Source of the DNA: Pseudomonas furukawaii
GTDB lineage: Bacteria > Pseudomonadota > Gammaproteobacteria > Pseudomonadales > Pseudomonadaceae
Reading direction: 5' to 3'
DNA: 64,000 nt
Assembly (NCBI RefSeq): GCF_002355475.1
Contig: NZ_AP014862.1
Location: forward strand, 6,014,001-6,078,000
A program made the translations under genes and the position numbers. Under the pieces are notes generated by a model. It ran no database searches and was not told the origin of the DNA. It was given only the letters and a program-made list of their open reading frames with translations. The stretch's first letter is position 1. The number at the start of each line of letters is the position of its first letter. Below are positions 1-7,142 of this stretch, in pieces.

Positions 1-186
1 GCCCCGGCTGTCCTCGTGAATCTCCCGAATGCGCTTCACCAAGCGCGCATTCTCCTGAGCTCGCGCACTTGGTTCACGATCCTGCCAGGCGTAATAGCCG
101 CTGGCAGAAACCTTCAGGCAACGGCACATCAATCGTACCGGGTACTCGTTGCGGCAGCGCTGGATCACCGTGTACCGCTCGATGAC
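1..186 (-). CDS. IS3-family transposase OrfB, N-terminal part
   Basis: In the frame one base back from orfA, positions 186 to 1 (minus strand) read through without a stop. The product resembles the N-terminal helical region of IS3 OrfB ([20 protein letters not shown] followed by [15 protein letters not shown]). The rve integrase domain with the DDE residues would follow beyond the window edge. The point of entry is set by frameshifting, so the start is approximate. Confidence 0.75.
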
Positions 187-461
187 TCCTTGGCAAAGTA
201 CGCTGCCGCGTCTCTTAAAAAATCACGTTCCTTGGTTACTCGGGCCAACTCGCGCTTGAGACGGGCAAGCTCCTCATCCCGCGGACTTCCCGTTCCAGGG
301 AAGACTTTCTCAGTGCCTGGTTGCGCCTCCCGAACCCAGCGGGTGAGCAGGTTGGGAGCCACACCAATCTCTAGGGCCACCTGTCGGCAGCTGGCCCCTG
401 AACGACGAACTAGCTCGATGGCTTCCCGCTTGAACTCGGGACTGTATTTCTTGCGCTTCAT
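165..461 (-). CDS. IS3-family transposase OrfA
   Basis: A 98-residue protein with an N-terminal helix-turn-helix of the HTH_8/IS3 OrfA type ([17 protein letters not shown]) and a C-terminal leucine-rich coiled stretch ([20 protein letters not shown]). It binds the ends of the insertion sequence, and in this family it is extended by -1 frameshifting into OrfB to make the full transposase. The ATG at 461 is preferred because AAGGAG lies 5 bases upstream. A GTG two codons earlier is possible. The stop lies inside the orfB coding region, consistent with programmed frameshifting. Confidence 0.9.
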   Translation of the reverse strand: MKRKKYSPEFKREAIELVRRSGASCRQVALEIGVAPNLLTRWVREAQPGTEKVFPGTGSPRDEELARLKRELARVTKERDFLRDAAAYFAKESSSGTR

Positions 462-518
462 GAACACTCCTTCAGCTCGGTGTGAGCTTACTTGAAAGTG
501 TCCGTGCTAACGGGGTAG

Positions 519-650
519 AACCCCTCCCAGATGACGCCTGAGCAGATGAAGCAACATCAATACATGATGGACAGGTACATGGGTATGCAGCAGATGATGA
601 TGGATCAGATGATGCAGCATCAGCAGCACATGGGCACGCCGCCTCGCTAA
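519..650 (+). pseudogene. Met/His/Gln-rich protein, C-terminal remnant
   Basis: An open frame runs from the IS3 junction to a TAA at 648-650. It encodes about 43 residues dominated by Met, His and Gln (for example MGMQQMMMDQMMQHQQHM). There is no start with a ribosome-binding site, and an in-frame TAG lies in the IS end, so this looks like the tail of a longer gene truncated by the insertion. Met/His-rich tails of this kind are common in periplasmic copper- or silver-handling proteins, and the neighbours are metal-related. The exact family is not recognisable. Confidence 0.5.
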
Positions 651-690
651 GACCCCAGGCTTGTTCCACTGGAAGCGCCCTATTCCCACT

Positions 691-983
691 GTTAAGCGTC
701 TGCCCAACTCACCTGGCGTGAGTTAGGCAGGCCCCCGCCGATGCGGCAGCAGTTGGCCGATCTCACTCGCCCGCTGCGTCGGCAGCCGCGTCAGCACATC
801 CTTCAAATAGGCATACGGGTCATGCCCATTCATCCGGGCCGACTGGATCAAGCTCATGATCGCCGCCGCCCGCTTGCCACTGCACAGTGATCCGGCAAAC
901 AGCCAGTTCGAGCGTCCAAGTGCCCACGGCCGGATCTGGTTCTCGACCCAGTTGTTATCGATGGGCACAGCACGTTCAACAAC
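691..983 (-). pseudogene. IS66-family transposase (TnpC) C-terminal remnant
   Basis: The minus-strand frame ending at 723 encodes the conserved C-terminal end of IS66 TnpC: VPIDNNWVENQIRPWALGR, NWLFAGSL, AAAIMSLIQSARMNGHDPY and AYLKDVLTRLPT. Homology stops near 983, so more than 400 residues and the accessory genes tnpA and tnpB are missing. GTTAAGCGTC at 691 resembles an IS66 terminus (GTAAGCG), suggesting that one end survives. The other side runs directly into the tail of a P-type ATPase gene, so the element or a later deletion removed most of both. Confidence 0.8.
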
Positions 984-1048
984 TGGGCAGACGGACACCG
1001 ATCGACATCTCTGCACTAAATTGCCCCTCGGTACGCCAAGAGCTTCGT

Positions 1049-1189
1049 GTAGAAGGTGTGGAGGGGATCAAGGCCTTCTTCCTGGTCGTCACGCTGACCA
1101 GCTACGCTACGATGTGGATGGCGGTGTTTGCCGACATGGGAGTGAGCTTGTTCGTCGCCTTGAACGGTCAGCGTTTGCTGCGCAAGTGA
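1049..1189 (+). pseudogene. Heavy-metal P-type ATPase, C-terminal remnant (CadA/ZntA-like)
   Basis: About 46 residues up to the TGA at 1187-1189 match the last two transmembrane segments of P1B-type ATPases: a hydrophobic stretch FFLVVTLTSYATMWMAVFAD, then MGVSLFVALNGQRLLRK. The phosphorylation, ATP-binding and metal-binding domains are absent. The region upstream is IS66 remnant. DUF3703 follows 7 bases after the stop, a pairing seen in proteobacterial cadmium/zinc resistance clusters. It is a dead fragment. Confidence 0.7.
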
Positions 1190-1196
1190 GGGTGAA

Positions 1197-1544
1197 ATGA
1201 ACCGTGATATGCGTGAAGCTATCAATGAATCGCTTCTGAATGCCCGGCAGGCGCTGGGGGCGAAATCCCCACCGCAGGCTTACCCCTGGTTGGAGCGAGC
1301 CCACATCCTTGCCCAGAAAAGCCCCCTGCTCCATAGCTATAGCCACTGGCTGATGCTTCAGGCGGGCTGGATGGAACGCGATTACCGGGAGATGCTTGGC
1401 CAGGTACCGCGCATTCTTGCAGCCTTGCTGTTCTCCAAGGTCTGGGTGCCAGAGGGCAATACCGGACGGGCAAGAGTCAGCGCCTTTCGGCCGATGCCGA
1501 TTTCAGCGGAGTTGAAACAATTACTGCAAGGCGAGCGTCGATGA
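1197..1544 (+). CDS. DUF3703 family protein
   Basis: A 115-residue soluble protein of the DUF3703 family, recognisable by its helical core (AYPWLERAHILAQKSPLLHS, then HWLMLQAGW) and the closing signature VPEGNTGRARVSAFRPMPI. Function is unknown, but the family is found almost always beside P1B ATPase, czc or cop genes on mobile DNA. The start is supported by GAGGGTGAA directly upstream. The stop overlaps the start of a broken lspA by 4 bases (ATGA at 1541-1544). The frame is intact, but its operon partners are destroyed, so it may no longer be useful. Confidence 0.8.
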   Translation: MNRDMREAINESLLNARQALGAKSPPQAYPWLERAHILAQKSPLLHSYSHWLMLQAGWMERDYREMLGQVPRILAALLFSKVWVPEGNTGRARVSAFRPMPISAELKQLLQGERR

Positions 1545-1925
1545 GGGCTTATCGCAATGCTCTCGCTGGCGAACGGCTGGGTTTTGGTGGGGAATTGCAG
1601 TCGTGGTGGAAGTGCTTGAGCAATGCCTCAAGTATGCCATTGAGCAATGTCAGAGCTGGGAGCATCGCTCACCGTAAGTCCCTTCCTTAACCTGGTGCAT
1701 GCCCAGAATACCGTTGCGATGTTCAGCTCAGCCTCATCCTGGGTGGAGCGGTGGGCAATCTCATCGACCGAGCTGTCCGTGCCTATGTTGTGGACAACCT
1801 GGACTTCCACTACCAAGGCTGGCACTAGCCAACAATCAACTTGGCGGACAGCTCGATCGTCGGCGGTGCGTTGCTGGTGATGGTCGGCGGTACGGTGAGA
1901 CCCGCAGTGCAAGCGGGTCGCCGTG
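1541..1925 (+). pseudogene. lspA: Signal peptidase II (lspA) pseudogene
   Basis: Pieces of lipoprotein signal peptidase appear in order but in different frames: WFWWGIAVVVEVL (first membrane segment), then [12 protein letters not shown], then [15 protein letters not shown] with [14 protein letters not shown], then, after an in-frame TAG, NLADSS with GGALLVM. The NLIDR and NLAD blocks hold the two catalytic aspartates of this family. At least two frameshifts and one stop break the gene. Extra lspA copies beside cadA-type pumps are common on metal-resistance islands. The 4-base overlap with DUF3703 shows the former operon. Confidence 0.75.
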
Positions 1926-2124
1926 ATGAAAAGCGATCTTGGTGACCTCGACAACATCCCTGGTTGGACGTACCGGCACGAAGCGCCCCAGAAACCGGCT
2001 GCCTCCAGGGCTTAAGGTCGAACTCCCCTATGGCGTTCTGCAGGGGAGTGGCCGAACGAGTTGGAATTGTCAGAACCAACGCCCAACACCAGCTGAGCGT
2101 TGAATCTTTCAGTGCTGATCAGCC
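1926..2124. other. Short gap between lspA remnant and porin gene
   Basis: This stretch contains one tiny frame (1926-2015, 29 residues) with no recognisable product. It also holds an inverted repeat with arms ACTCCCCT (2022-2029) and AGGGGAGT (2042-2049), which could form a hairpin downstream of the convergent porin gene. No T-tract follows on either strand, so a terminator role is uncertain. Confidence 0.3.
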
Positions 2125-3384
2125 CTAGAAAAGCGGCAGCACATAACTGAGGATCAGGCGATTCTCGTCGATGTCGTTGCCGAAGTTGGTCGAACGCGCC
2201 GTGGCGTTGCGCCACTTCACGCCGAAGTTCTTCAGCGGGCCGTCTTGGAACACGTAGGCGATGTCCATGTTGCGTTCCCACTCCTTGCCATCCTCGCGGC
2301 CCACACCCAGGTCGACGTCGTCGCCGGACAGGTAGCGGGTCATGAAGGTCAGGCCAGGAATGCCGATGCTGGCGAAGTTGTAGTCGTAGCGGGCCTGCCA
2401 GGACTTCTCGTCCTTGTTGGCGAAGTCCCCGATCTGCACGTAGTTCACCAGGTAGGGGTCGGTGCCATTGATGTAGGCGAAGCCCGTGTCGCCGCTCATG
2501 CTCTGGTAGCCGAGGCCGAAGGCGTGGCCGCCCAGGGCGTAGGTGAACATGGCGCCGAAGGCCTTGTTGTCGACGTTGCTGGTGCCGTCATCGGTGGAGC
2601 GGGCGTAGCGAATATCGCTCTTGAGCGACTGCTTGTCCCCTAGCGGCAGCATGTGCGTGACGGTGAAGTAGTGCTGCTTGTAGAAGTCGTCCAGGGCGCC
2701 GTAGTGATAGCCGGTACTGAGGTTGTCGGTCCACTTGTAGGTGGCGCCGGCGAAATTGAAGTCATCGGCGGTGGTGCCGGGACGGATGCCCTGAAAGTTC
2801 TTCGCGCCGCCGGTGAAGATGGTCATGTCCTCGTTGTCGGAGGAGTCACGCTGGTTGACCTTCTTCAGTTGGCCGCCATCGAAGGTGAGGCCGTCGATCT
2901 CCATGGAGTTCAGGTGGCCACCGGCGAAGGTCTGCGGCAGCAGGCGCGAGTCGTTGTACTGCACCACCGGCAGCTTCGGCAGAAGGGTGCCGACCTTCAG
3001 CACGCTCTTGGAGACGCGCAGCTTGGCGGTGGCGCCGGCCTCGCCGTAGTCGTCCTGGGCGCGCCCGGTTTCGCGGTCGCGCTTGAGCAGACCGGTGTTG
3101 CTGCGGTCCGGGCTGGAGTCGAGCTTGACGCCGAGCAGGCCGATGGCGTCCACACCCACGCCGACGGTGCCTTCGGTGAAGCCGGATTCGTAGCGCAGGA
3201 GGAAACCCTGGGCCCATTCTTCGGCCTTGGACTGCGGGGCGTTGTCCTGGCGGAAGTCACGGTTGAAGTAAAAATTACGTGTCTCCAGGCTCGCTTTGCT
3301 ATCCCCGAAGAATTCGGCACATGCCTGATAGCTGATACTGAAGGCGCCGGCGCCAATTGCGGTTGCCAAAATTGTTCTTCTCAT
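2125..3384 (-). CDS. OprD-family outer-membrane porin
   Basis: A 419-residue protein with a signal peptide (MRRTILATAIGAGAF...ACA) and the OprD N-terminal hallmark DSKASLETRNFYFNRDFR, followed by AEEWAQGFLLRYESGFTEG and GVGVDAIGLLGVKLDSS. It ends in LSYVLPLF, with the terminal aromatic residue needed for outer-membrane insertion. The family forms 18-stranded channels for basic amino acids or carboxylates. The length is normal. It sits within the transposon between metal-resistance debris and an AT-rich gap, with no uptake or catabolic genes beside it, so the substrate cannot be inferred. Confidence 0.92.
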   Translation of the reverse strand: MRRTILATAIGAGAFSISYQACAEFFGDSKASLETRNFYFNRDFRQDNAPQSKAEEWAQGFLLRYESGFTEGTVGVGVDAIGLLGVKLDSSPDRSNTGLLKRDRETGRAQDDYGEAGATAKLRVSKSVLKVGTLLPKLPVVQYNDSRLLPQTFAGGHLNSMEIDGLTFDGGQLKKVNQRDSSDNEDMTIFTGGAKNFQGIRPGTTADDFNFAGATYKWTDNLSTGYHYGALDDFYKQHYFTVTHMLPLGDKQSLKSDIRYARSTDDGTSNVDNKAFGAMFTYALGGHAFGLGYQSMSGDTGFAYINGTDPYLVNYVQIGDFANKDEKSWQARYDYNFASIGIPGLTFMTRYLSGDDVDLGVGREDGKEWERNMDIAYVFQDGPLKNFGVKWRNATARSTNFGNDIDENRLILSYVLPLF

Positions 3385-3932
3385 TTGGAGTCTCCTAGCT
3401 CAAGAGCGCGCATCGGTGTGTAGAAGTAGCCTGCGTTGCACGTTTCAATCGATGATTTTTCTAGTGCTTGAAGGGGGCAAGGCTGAGACCTGTAGCAACT
3501 ACAGAATCAAGCGAACACAGTTGATCTGTAAGGACATTGGCAATCTGCTTCAAGCTCTTCGCCAGGCCGCTAACGAGCTATGCAAGTTGATCCATCAAGC
3601 TAAAGGGAGGTTGGTCTCATCGGCAGGGCATTTGTTACGAATTCTTACTTTCCTCATACTAATATAGGAATCATTCCAAATAACTCTTCATTACAAAATT
3701 GTAATGTTTCCGTCATTTTCATGTTAAGTCTTAGAGCCCACATTCTGCGCGAGTGCACTCTATGATTTGGAACGGCCAATGCTTGTCCGCTAGGTGCTAG
3801 TGACCGCAGAGAGTTTATAAATTAGAAATAGGAAGGGTTTAGCTGGTTCAAAGGGCATCCGTTGCTAACGAATCCTTCAATGAAGTGCAGTGATCCGCCA
3901 ATGCTTATCCCACACGACTGAGCTTTTCTTCG
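3385..3932. promoter_or_regulatory. AT-rich region upstream of the porin gene, with a palindrome
   Basis: About 550 bases are clearly more AT-rich than the rest of the window. They include a perfect dyad with arms CATTACAA and TTGTAATG and a 2-base centre at 3689-3706, about 305 bases upstream of the porin start. It could be an operator. No open frame here has coding character; the longest (3416-3667, plus strand, 83 codons) has no family signature. Confidence 0.35.
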
Positions 3933-4154
3933 TCAATGGAAGGCGAGCTCGACGATCTTCAAGACAACGAAGAAGGCAAGCGAGGCAGTCGCGCCGGCCC
4001 TTGGCGATGACCCGTAGTACGGCGACGATGCCCGTTTGTATGAGGTTAGGGGACGTGTAATGCGTCGATCGACTTCTTGATACTCGTCTTGGGGATTGAA
4101 GTCCTGGTGGAGTCGAGGCAAGTCGATCAAACGCGGATTTTTATCGGCGGACAT
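3933..4154 (-). CDS. Small hypothetical protein with hydrophobic C terminus
   Basis: A 73-residue frame that begins 6 bases after the stop of the membrane-protein gene upstream, so the two probably form a unit. The N-terminal 50 residues are polar (MSADKNPRLIDLPRLHQDF). The last 18 are hydrophobic (ASLAFFVVLKIVELAF) and could anchor it in the inner membrane. Its start codon directly follows a 16-bp palindrome that also holds the preceding stop. No family recognised. Its reality rests on position only. Confidence 0.4.
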   Translation of the reverse strand: MSADKNPRLIDLPRLHQDFNPQDEYQEVDRRITRPLTSYKRASSPYYGSSPRAGATASLAFFVVLKIVELAFH

Positions 4155-4170
4155 CCGGAGCTAGCTCCGG
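4155..4170. repeat. 16-bp perfect palindrome at a gene junction
   Basis: CCGGAGCTAGCTCCGG reads the same on both strands. It contains the last codons and TAG of the membrane-protein gene and ends directly before the ATG of the small gene. On the mRNA it would fold into a hairpin with no room for a loop, so pairing between two molecules, or protein binding, is as likely as a stem. Confidence 0.5.
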
Positions 4171-4931
4171 AATTGGGTCCACTCGATACCCACTTGTTTA
4201 TCAGGAGGCGGCATGTATTTGCTGTTTTTAATCTGACTGATCTTCAACACACGGTAACAGCCACCCCACTTATCGATGTAATTGGGTGATCGGCACAGCA
4301 CCATACCGCTGACGAAGCCTGGCTGAATATCTTGTGACTTTGGCGGGCGGATGGTTAGGCTAATCCATCTTTGCGCCTCGACCTCGTCTTTGAGTCCGCG
4401 GCGATACTGGATGAGGCTCAGTGTGAAGAAAACAATGACGCCGATCGCCGGTACGGCGTAAATGGCATAGCCAAACTTGTCGTACACCCAACCGTTCGAG
4501 GTCAAGCTGGTACCGCTCAAGTACAGCGCAACAAACATACTGGCCATGAGAAGCAGGGCGCAAAGGGTTATTGAGCCCATGGCTGAGCTCTTGTTGAGAC
4601 TCGCCTCGCTGTACCGCTGTCTGGCAACTGGGTCGCTCAAGGCGGTATTCAAGGCTTTTCTGTTGAAGTAGGTGCTGGATAGACCGGCTACTTTGAGCAC
4701 TTTGTTGCATTGGTGGTTGTGCCAGCTCCATAGAGAAACGGCGACCACCTCGAAAAGCAACGTGGCGCCAAGAGCGAGCGCGGCAAGCACATCAACAGGT
4801 AAGAGCGCCGCAGCGTCAGGAGAGCTGTTGAAAGCGATAATTCCTGCTACACAGGCCGTATAGGCGTTGCTGGCCACCAAGGACAGCAGGTCAAGGAAAC
4901 GGAAAATGTGGTGCTGGCGAAGCTTGGGCAT
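4161..4931 (-). CDS. Unrecognised multi-pass membrane protein next to tniQ
   Basis: A 256-residue protein from the ATG at 4931, chosen because GGAGG lies 5 bases upstream; 33 upstream codons in the same frame lack a site. Four hydrophobic segments are visible: two near residues 20-70 (ASNAYTACVAGIIAF and VLAALALGATLLFEVVAVSL), and two near 120-185 (ITLCALLLMASMFVALYLSG and YAVPAIGVIVFFTLSLI). The C-terminal 70 residues are polar and probably cytoplasmic. It lies downstream of tniQ on the same strand. Tn6022-type elements carry extra genes (tniE and others) at this place. I cannot say whether this is one of them. Confidence 0.65.
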   Translation of the reverse strand: MPKLRQHHIFRFLDLLSLVASNAYTACVAGIIAFNSSPDAAALLPVDVLAALALGATLLFEVVAVSLWSWHNHQCNKVLKVAGLSSTYFNRKALNTALSDPVARQRYSEASLNKSSAMGSITLCALLLMASMFVALYLSGTSLTSNGWVYDKFGYAIYAVPAIGVIVFFTLSLIQYRRGLKDEVEAQRWISLTIRPPKSQDIQPGFVSGMVLCRSPNYIDKWGGCYRVLKISQIKNSKYMPPPDKQVGIEWTQFRS

Positions 4932-5054
4932 GCTGCCTCCATCTATCTGTGCTCTATAGCGTGCAGACGGAGTGCTCGGTGATACAAGCGGTTGAAAGCA
5001 GTAAATTTTGTTGGCCGAACCACAAGTCAAGAAATGCGCAGGAAACTCTGTCTC

Positions 5055-6284
5055 TCACACCATCGCTCTCGGCCCTCTGGGATTCCATCGCTCTCGTTGA
5101 GTTGCCTTGTGAAGCACGGATGAGACGCCTAGAAGGCCATTCACCTCGTCTGCGCTACCAGTTCCACCATGCCGCAGCAGATACTCCTTGGCGGAGGCAC
5201 GCTCCTGCGTTGTGGGCGCGTAATCCTGATCGAACAGCAGCGCCCGAAGCGGCTCATGCAACCAGTAGGGCGTCCAATGCCGATAATCGACGAGGTAAGA
5301 ACTGGAGACGCGGCTATCCCGCGCAATGTTGGCGAACTGGTGAGGCCAGTCCACCAACAGCTCTTGCGCCATGTCCAGCAAACGAGCACGGACACCCACC
5401 CGCAGACACTCAAAGCGCTGAGCAGAATGTGCGTAGGGATCAAACATCAGCTCCGCATCTCGTAGAGCAAAGTACTCGCGCAGACGCCGGCATCGACCGG
5501 GCTGATTGAGCCGCTGCAGAAGGATCTTCAATCCAGCAAAAAAGAGCGGTGAAAAGACCTCTGCGCCAGGCAGATCTGGGCTCCACCCATCGACTAGCAT
5601 CCGGCACAGTTGTCGCTGGAATACAACAAGGCTCTCAGGCGCAGATATCTCATCCCAAGGCTCATGGCACCAGTCGTGGCCGCACTTCCCGCAATGCATC
5701 ATTGGCTCAACTGCGGGGAGAAGTCGGCACCCGAAATCAGTGGTGTGGTACTCGATCGGACCGTGACACCATGGACAGCAGTCCCGCAGGTAGATGCCAT
5801 GGGCCGGACATACCACCGCCAGGGCAAGGCGCCAGTAGCGCCTAAAGTAGGGGATAGGATCACTGGCTAAGCATGCGCAGCACATTTGCGTTGTGTAGGA
5901 GGAGATACGTCGGTGGTCATGACACGACCGCCCCATTGGCATCAGCCAATCAACGGGGCCTCGCTCGCTGGGTGCCTGGAACCACAAAAGGCCCTGGTAT
6001 GCCCACATCCCGGTCGAGAAGGCCTGCTCGTAAGTACAGCCCACTCGCCTGACAATCCGACCGAGCAGCTCCTCATCTGGCACGCGATCCAAATCATGGC
6101 TAAGGAGCTGTGAGCTGAACCCGAGAATATCTGTCGCCAGGCATTGCAGCTTGACCGCATTACCTCGCGCCAACCTGGTCATCCAGGACAGCAACAACTC
6201 ATCCTCTTGTGGCCGACTTCGATAAGCCAAAAGGGGATGTCGAGGATCAGTAGTTGTAAGAACGCCCTGTCGCAGGCGGTACAT
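5055..6284 (-). CDS. tniQ: TniQ-family target-selection protein
   Basis: A 409-residue TniQ/TnsD-family protein, recognised by the N-terminal block LLAYRSRPQEDELLLSWMTR and by zinc-binding cysteine pairs: CCAC near residue 135, CPAH, CPWC and CGKC. Members link the target DNA to the TnsC ATPase. In this branch the C-terminal half would read the comM site, which is inference. The start is uncertain: the frame is open into tnsC and ATGs at 6296 and 6284 both overlap the end of tnsC, so translation is probably coupled. It is longer than short Tn5053-type TniQ proteins and shorter than Tn7 TnsD (about 500 residues). Confidence 0.85.
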   Translation of the reverse strand: MYRLRQGVLTTTDPRHPLLAYRSRPQEDELLLSWMTRLARGNAVKLQCLATDILGFSSQLLSHDLDRVPDEELLGRIVRRVGCTYEQAFSTGMWAYQGLLWFQAPSERGPVDWLMPMGRSCHDHRRISSYTTQMCCACLASDPIPYFRRYWRLALAVVCPAHGIYLRDCCPWCHGPIEYHTTDFGCRLLPAVEPMMHCGKCGHDWCHEPWDEISAPESLVVFQRQLCRMLVDGWSPDLPGAEVFSPLFFAGLKILLQRLNQPGRCRRLREYFALRDAELMFDPYAHSAQRFECLRVGVRARLLDMAQELLVDWPHQFANIARDSRVSSSYLVDYRHWTPYWLHEPLRALLFDQDYAPTTQERASAKEYLLRHGGTGSADEVNGLLGVSSVLHKATQRERWNPRGPRAMV

Positions 6285-7140
6285 AGCCGGCCGCATCCAA
6301 GTGCTGCTTGGTGATGTGCTTAGGTTCGATAACCTCTTCACCACTGCGAATTGCCATTTCAGCCAACACCGTCAGGATCTTCACCGTCTCACCCAGCAGG
6401 CCATCACTGAAGTGGAGTAGCTGCATCAAAGCGTTTTCATCCATCAGGTTGGACTGGTTTGCCAGCTTGAAATGCTTCAGAAACGTCTTGATGAAGCGGG
6501 CATATTCCTCAAGGCGCTTGTCGTTCCATGAAGGGAGATAGACCGGCCGGAAGCGATTACCAATCGATTCATCCCTGGCCAGGATTGGCTCTACCTGAGG
6601 CACGCCTGCAATGACAACCGGGATCCTCAGCGAGGTGCAGATACCCCTGATAGCGTTGAGCATTCGCTGATGCTGGGTGTGCGAGCCGCCGTTGAGATTG
6701 AAGGCTTCATCGACGATGAGCATCTTCGTTTCCAAATGGCTCAGGAGAATGCAGATCCTGTGGAGCATCGACTCATCAGACTCTCGTGCCGAGCCTGCCA
6801 CGCCAAATTTGCTCAGGATCCTGTAGTACAACCGCCCTTCGATCGGGGCTGGAGGCATGTCGATCAGCAGGACCGGCATCAACGCCTTTTCGGCGTTGGG
6901 GTCCGACACCGGCGGGTTGCGCTTCAGGAAGTTCGCCAGGATGCTGGATTTGCCATTCTGACTTCTTCCCAGAAGCGCCAGACATGGCATGCGGTTGGAG
7001 TCAGGATGGATCAGGAGCTGCTCCAGGTGGTAGCGCACCTCTAAAGCAGCCTCATAGCCGACCCAGACATCTTTCCTCAAATCGAAGATGCGCTGCGCCG
7101 TCTCGGGAGAGACGGGCTCGCGCATGATCTTCGCAACCAT
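6247..7140 (-). CDS. tnsC: TnsC/TniB-family AAA+ ATPase
   Basis: A 297-residue AAA+ ATPase with Walker A GRSQNGKSS (about residue 58), Walker B KMLIVDEAFN (about residue 140) and a sensor region VVIAGVP. It carries the target-choice signal from TniQ to the TnsA-TnsB transposase by forming ATP-dependent filaments on DNA, as known for TnsC and TniB. The length is typical of TniB and much shorter than Tn7 TnsC (about 555 residues). The start lies 2 bases after the tnsB stop, and its end overlaps the tniQ frame. Confidence 0.9.
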   Translation of the reverse strand: MVAKIMREPVSPETAQRIFDLRKDVWVGYEAALEVRYHLEQLLIHPDSNRMPCLALLGRSQNGKSSILANFLKRNPPVSDPNAEKALMPVLLIDMPPAPIEGRLYYRILSKFGVAGSARESDESMLHRICILLSHLETKMLIVDEAFNLNGGSHTQHQRMLNAIRGICTSLRIPVVIAGVPQVEPILARDESIGNRFRPVYLPSWNDKRLEEYARFIKTFLKHFKLANQSNLMDENALMQLLHFSDGLLGETVKILTVLAEMAIRSGEEVIEPKHITKQHLDAAGYVPPATGRSYNY

Positions 7141-7142
7141 AA

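Larger units (their letters stand above)
1..518 (-). mobile_element. IS3-family insertion sequence (5' part, cut by window edge)
   Basis: It holds the complete orfA and the first part of orfB of an IS3-family element on the minus strand. The outer end is probably near 518, just before the reading frame of a Met-rich protein tail resumes. The terminal repeat cannot be confirmed because the other end is outside the window. The insertion seems to have removed the 5' part of the Met-rich gene. Confidence 0.8.

Noticed and set aside
16-495. 159-codon frame on the plus strand over the IS3 element
   Set aside because: It is the mirror of orfA and orfB, which show clear transposase motifs on the other strand.
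2022-2049. Hairpin downstream of the porin as a terminator
   Set aside because: Arms are good, but there is no T-tract and the loop is 12 bases, so I list it only as part of the gap.
3416-3667. 83-codon frame upstream of the porin gene
   Set aside because: No family signature, poor start context, and the region looks like AT-rich non-coding DNA with a dyad.
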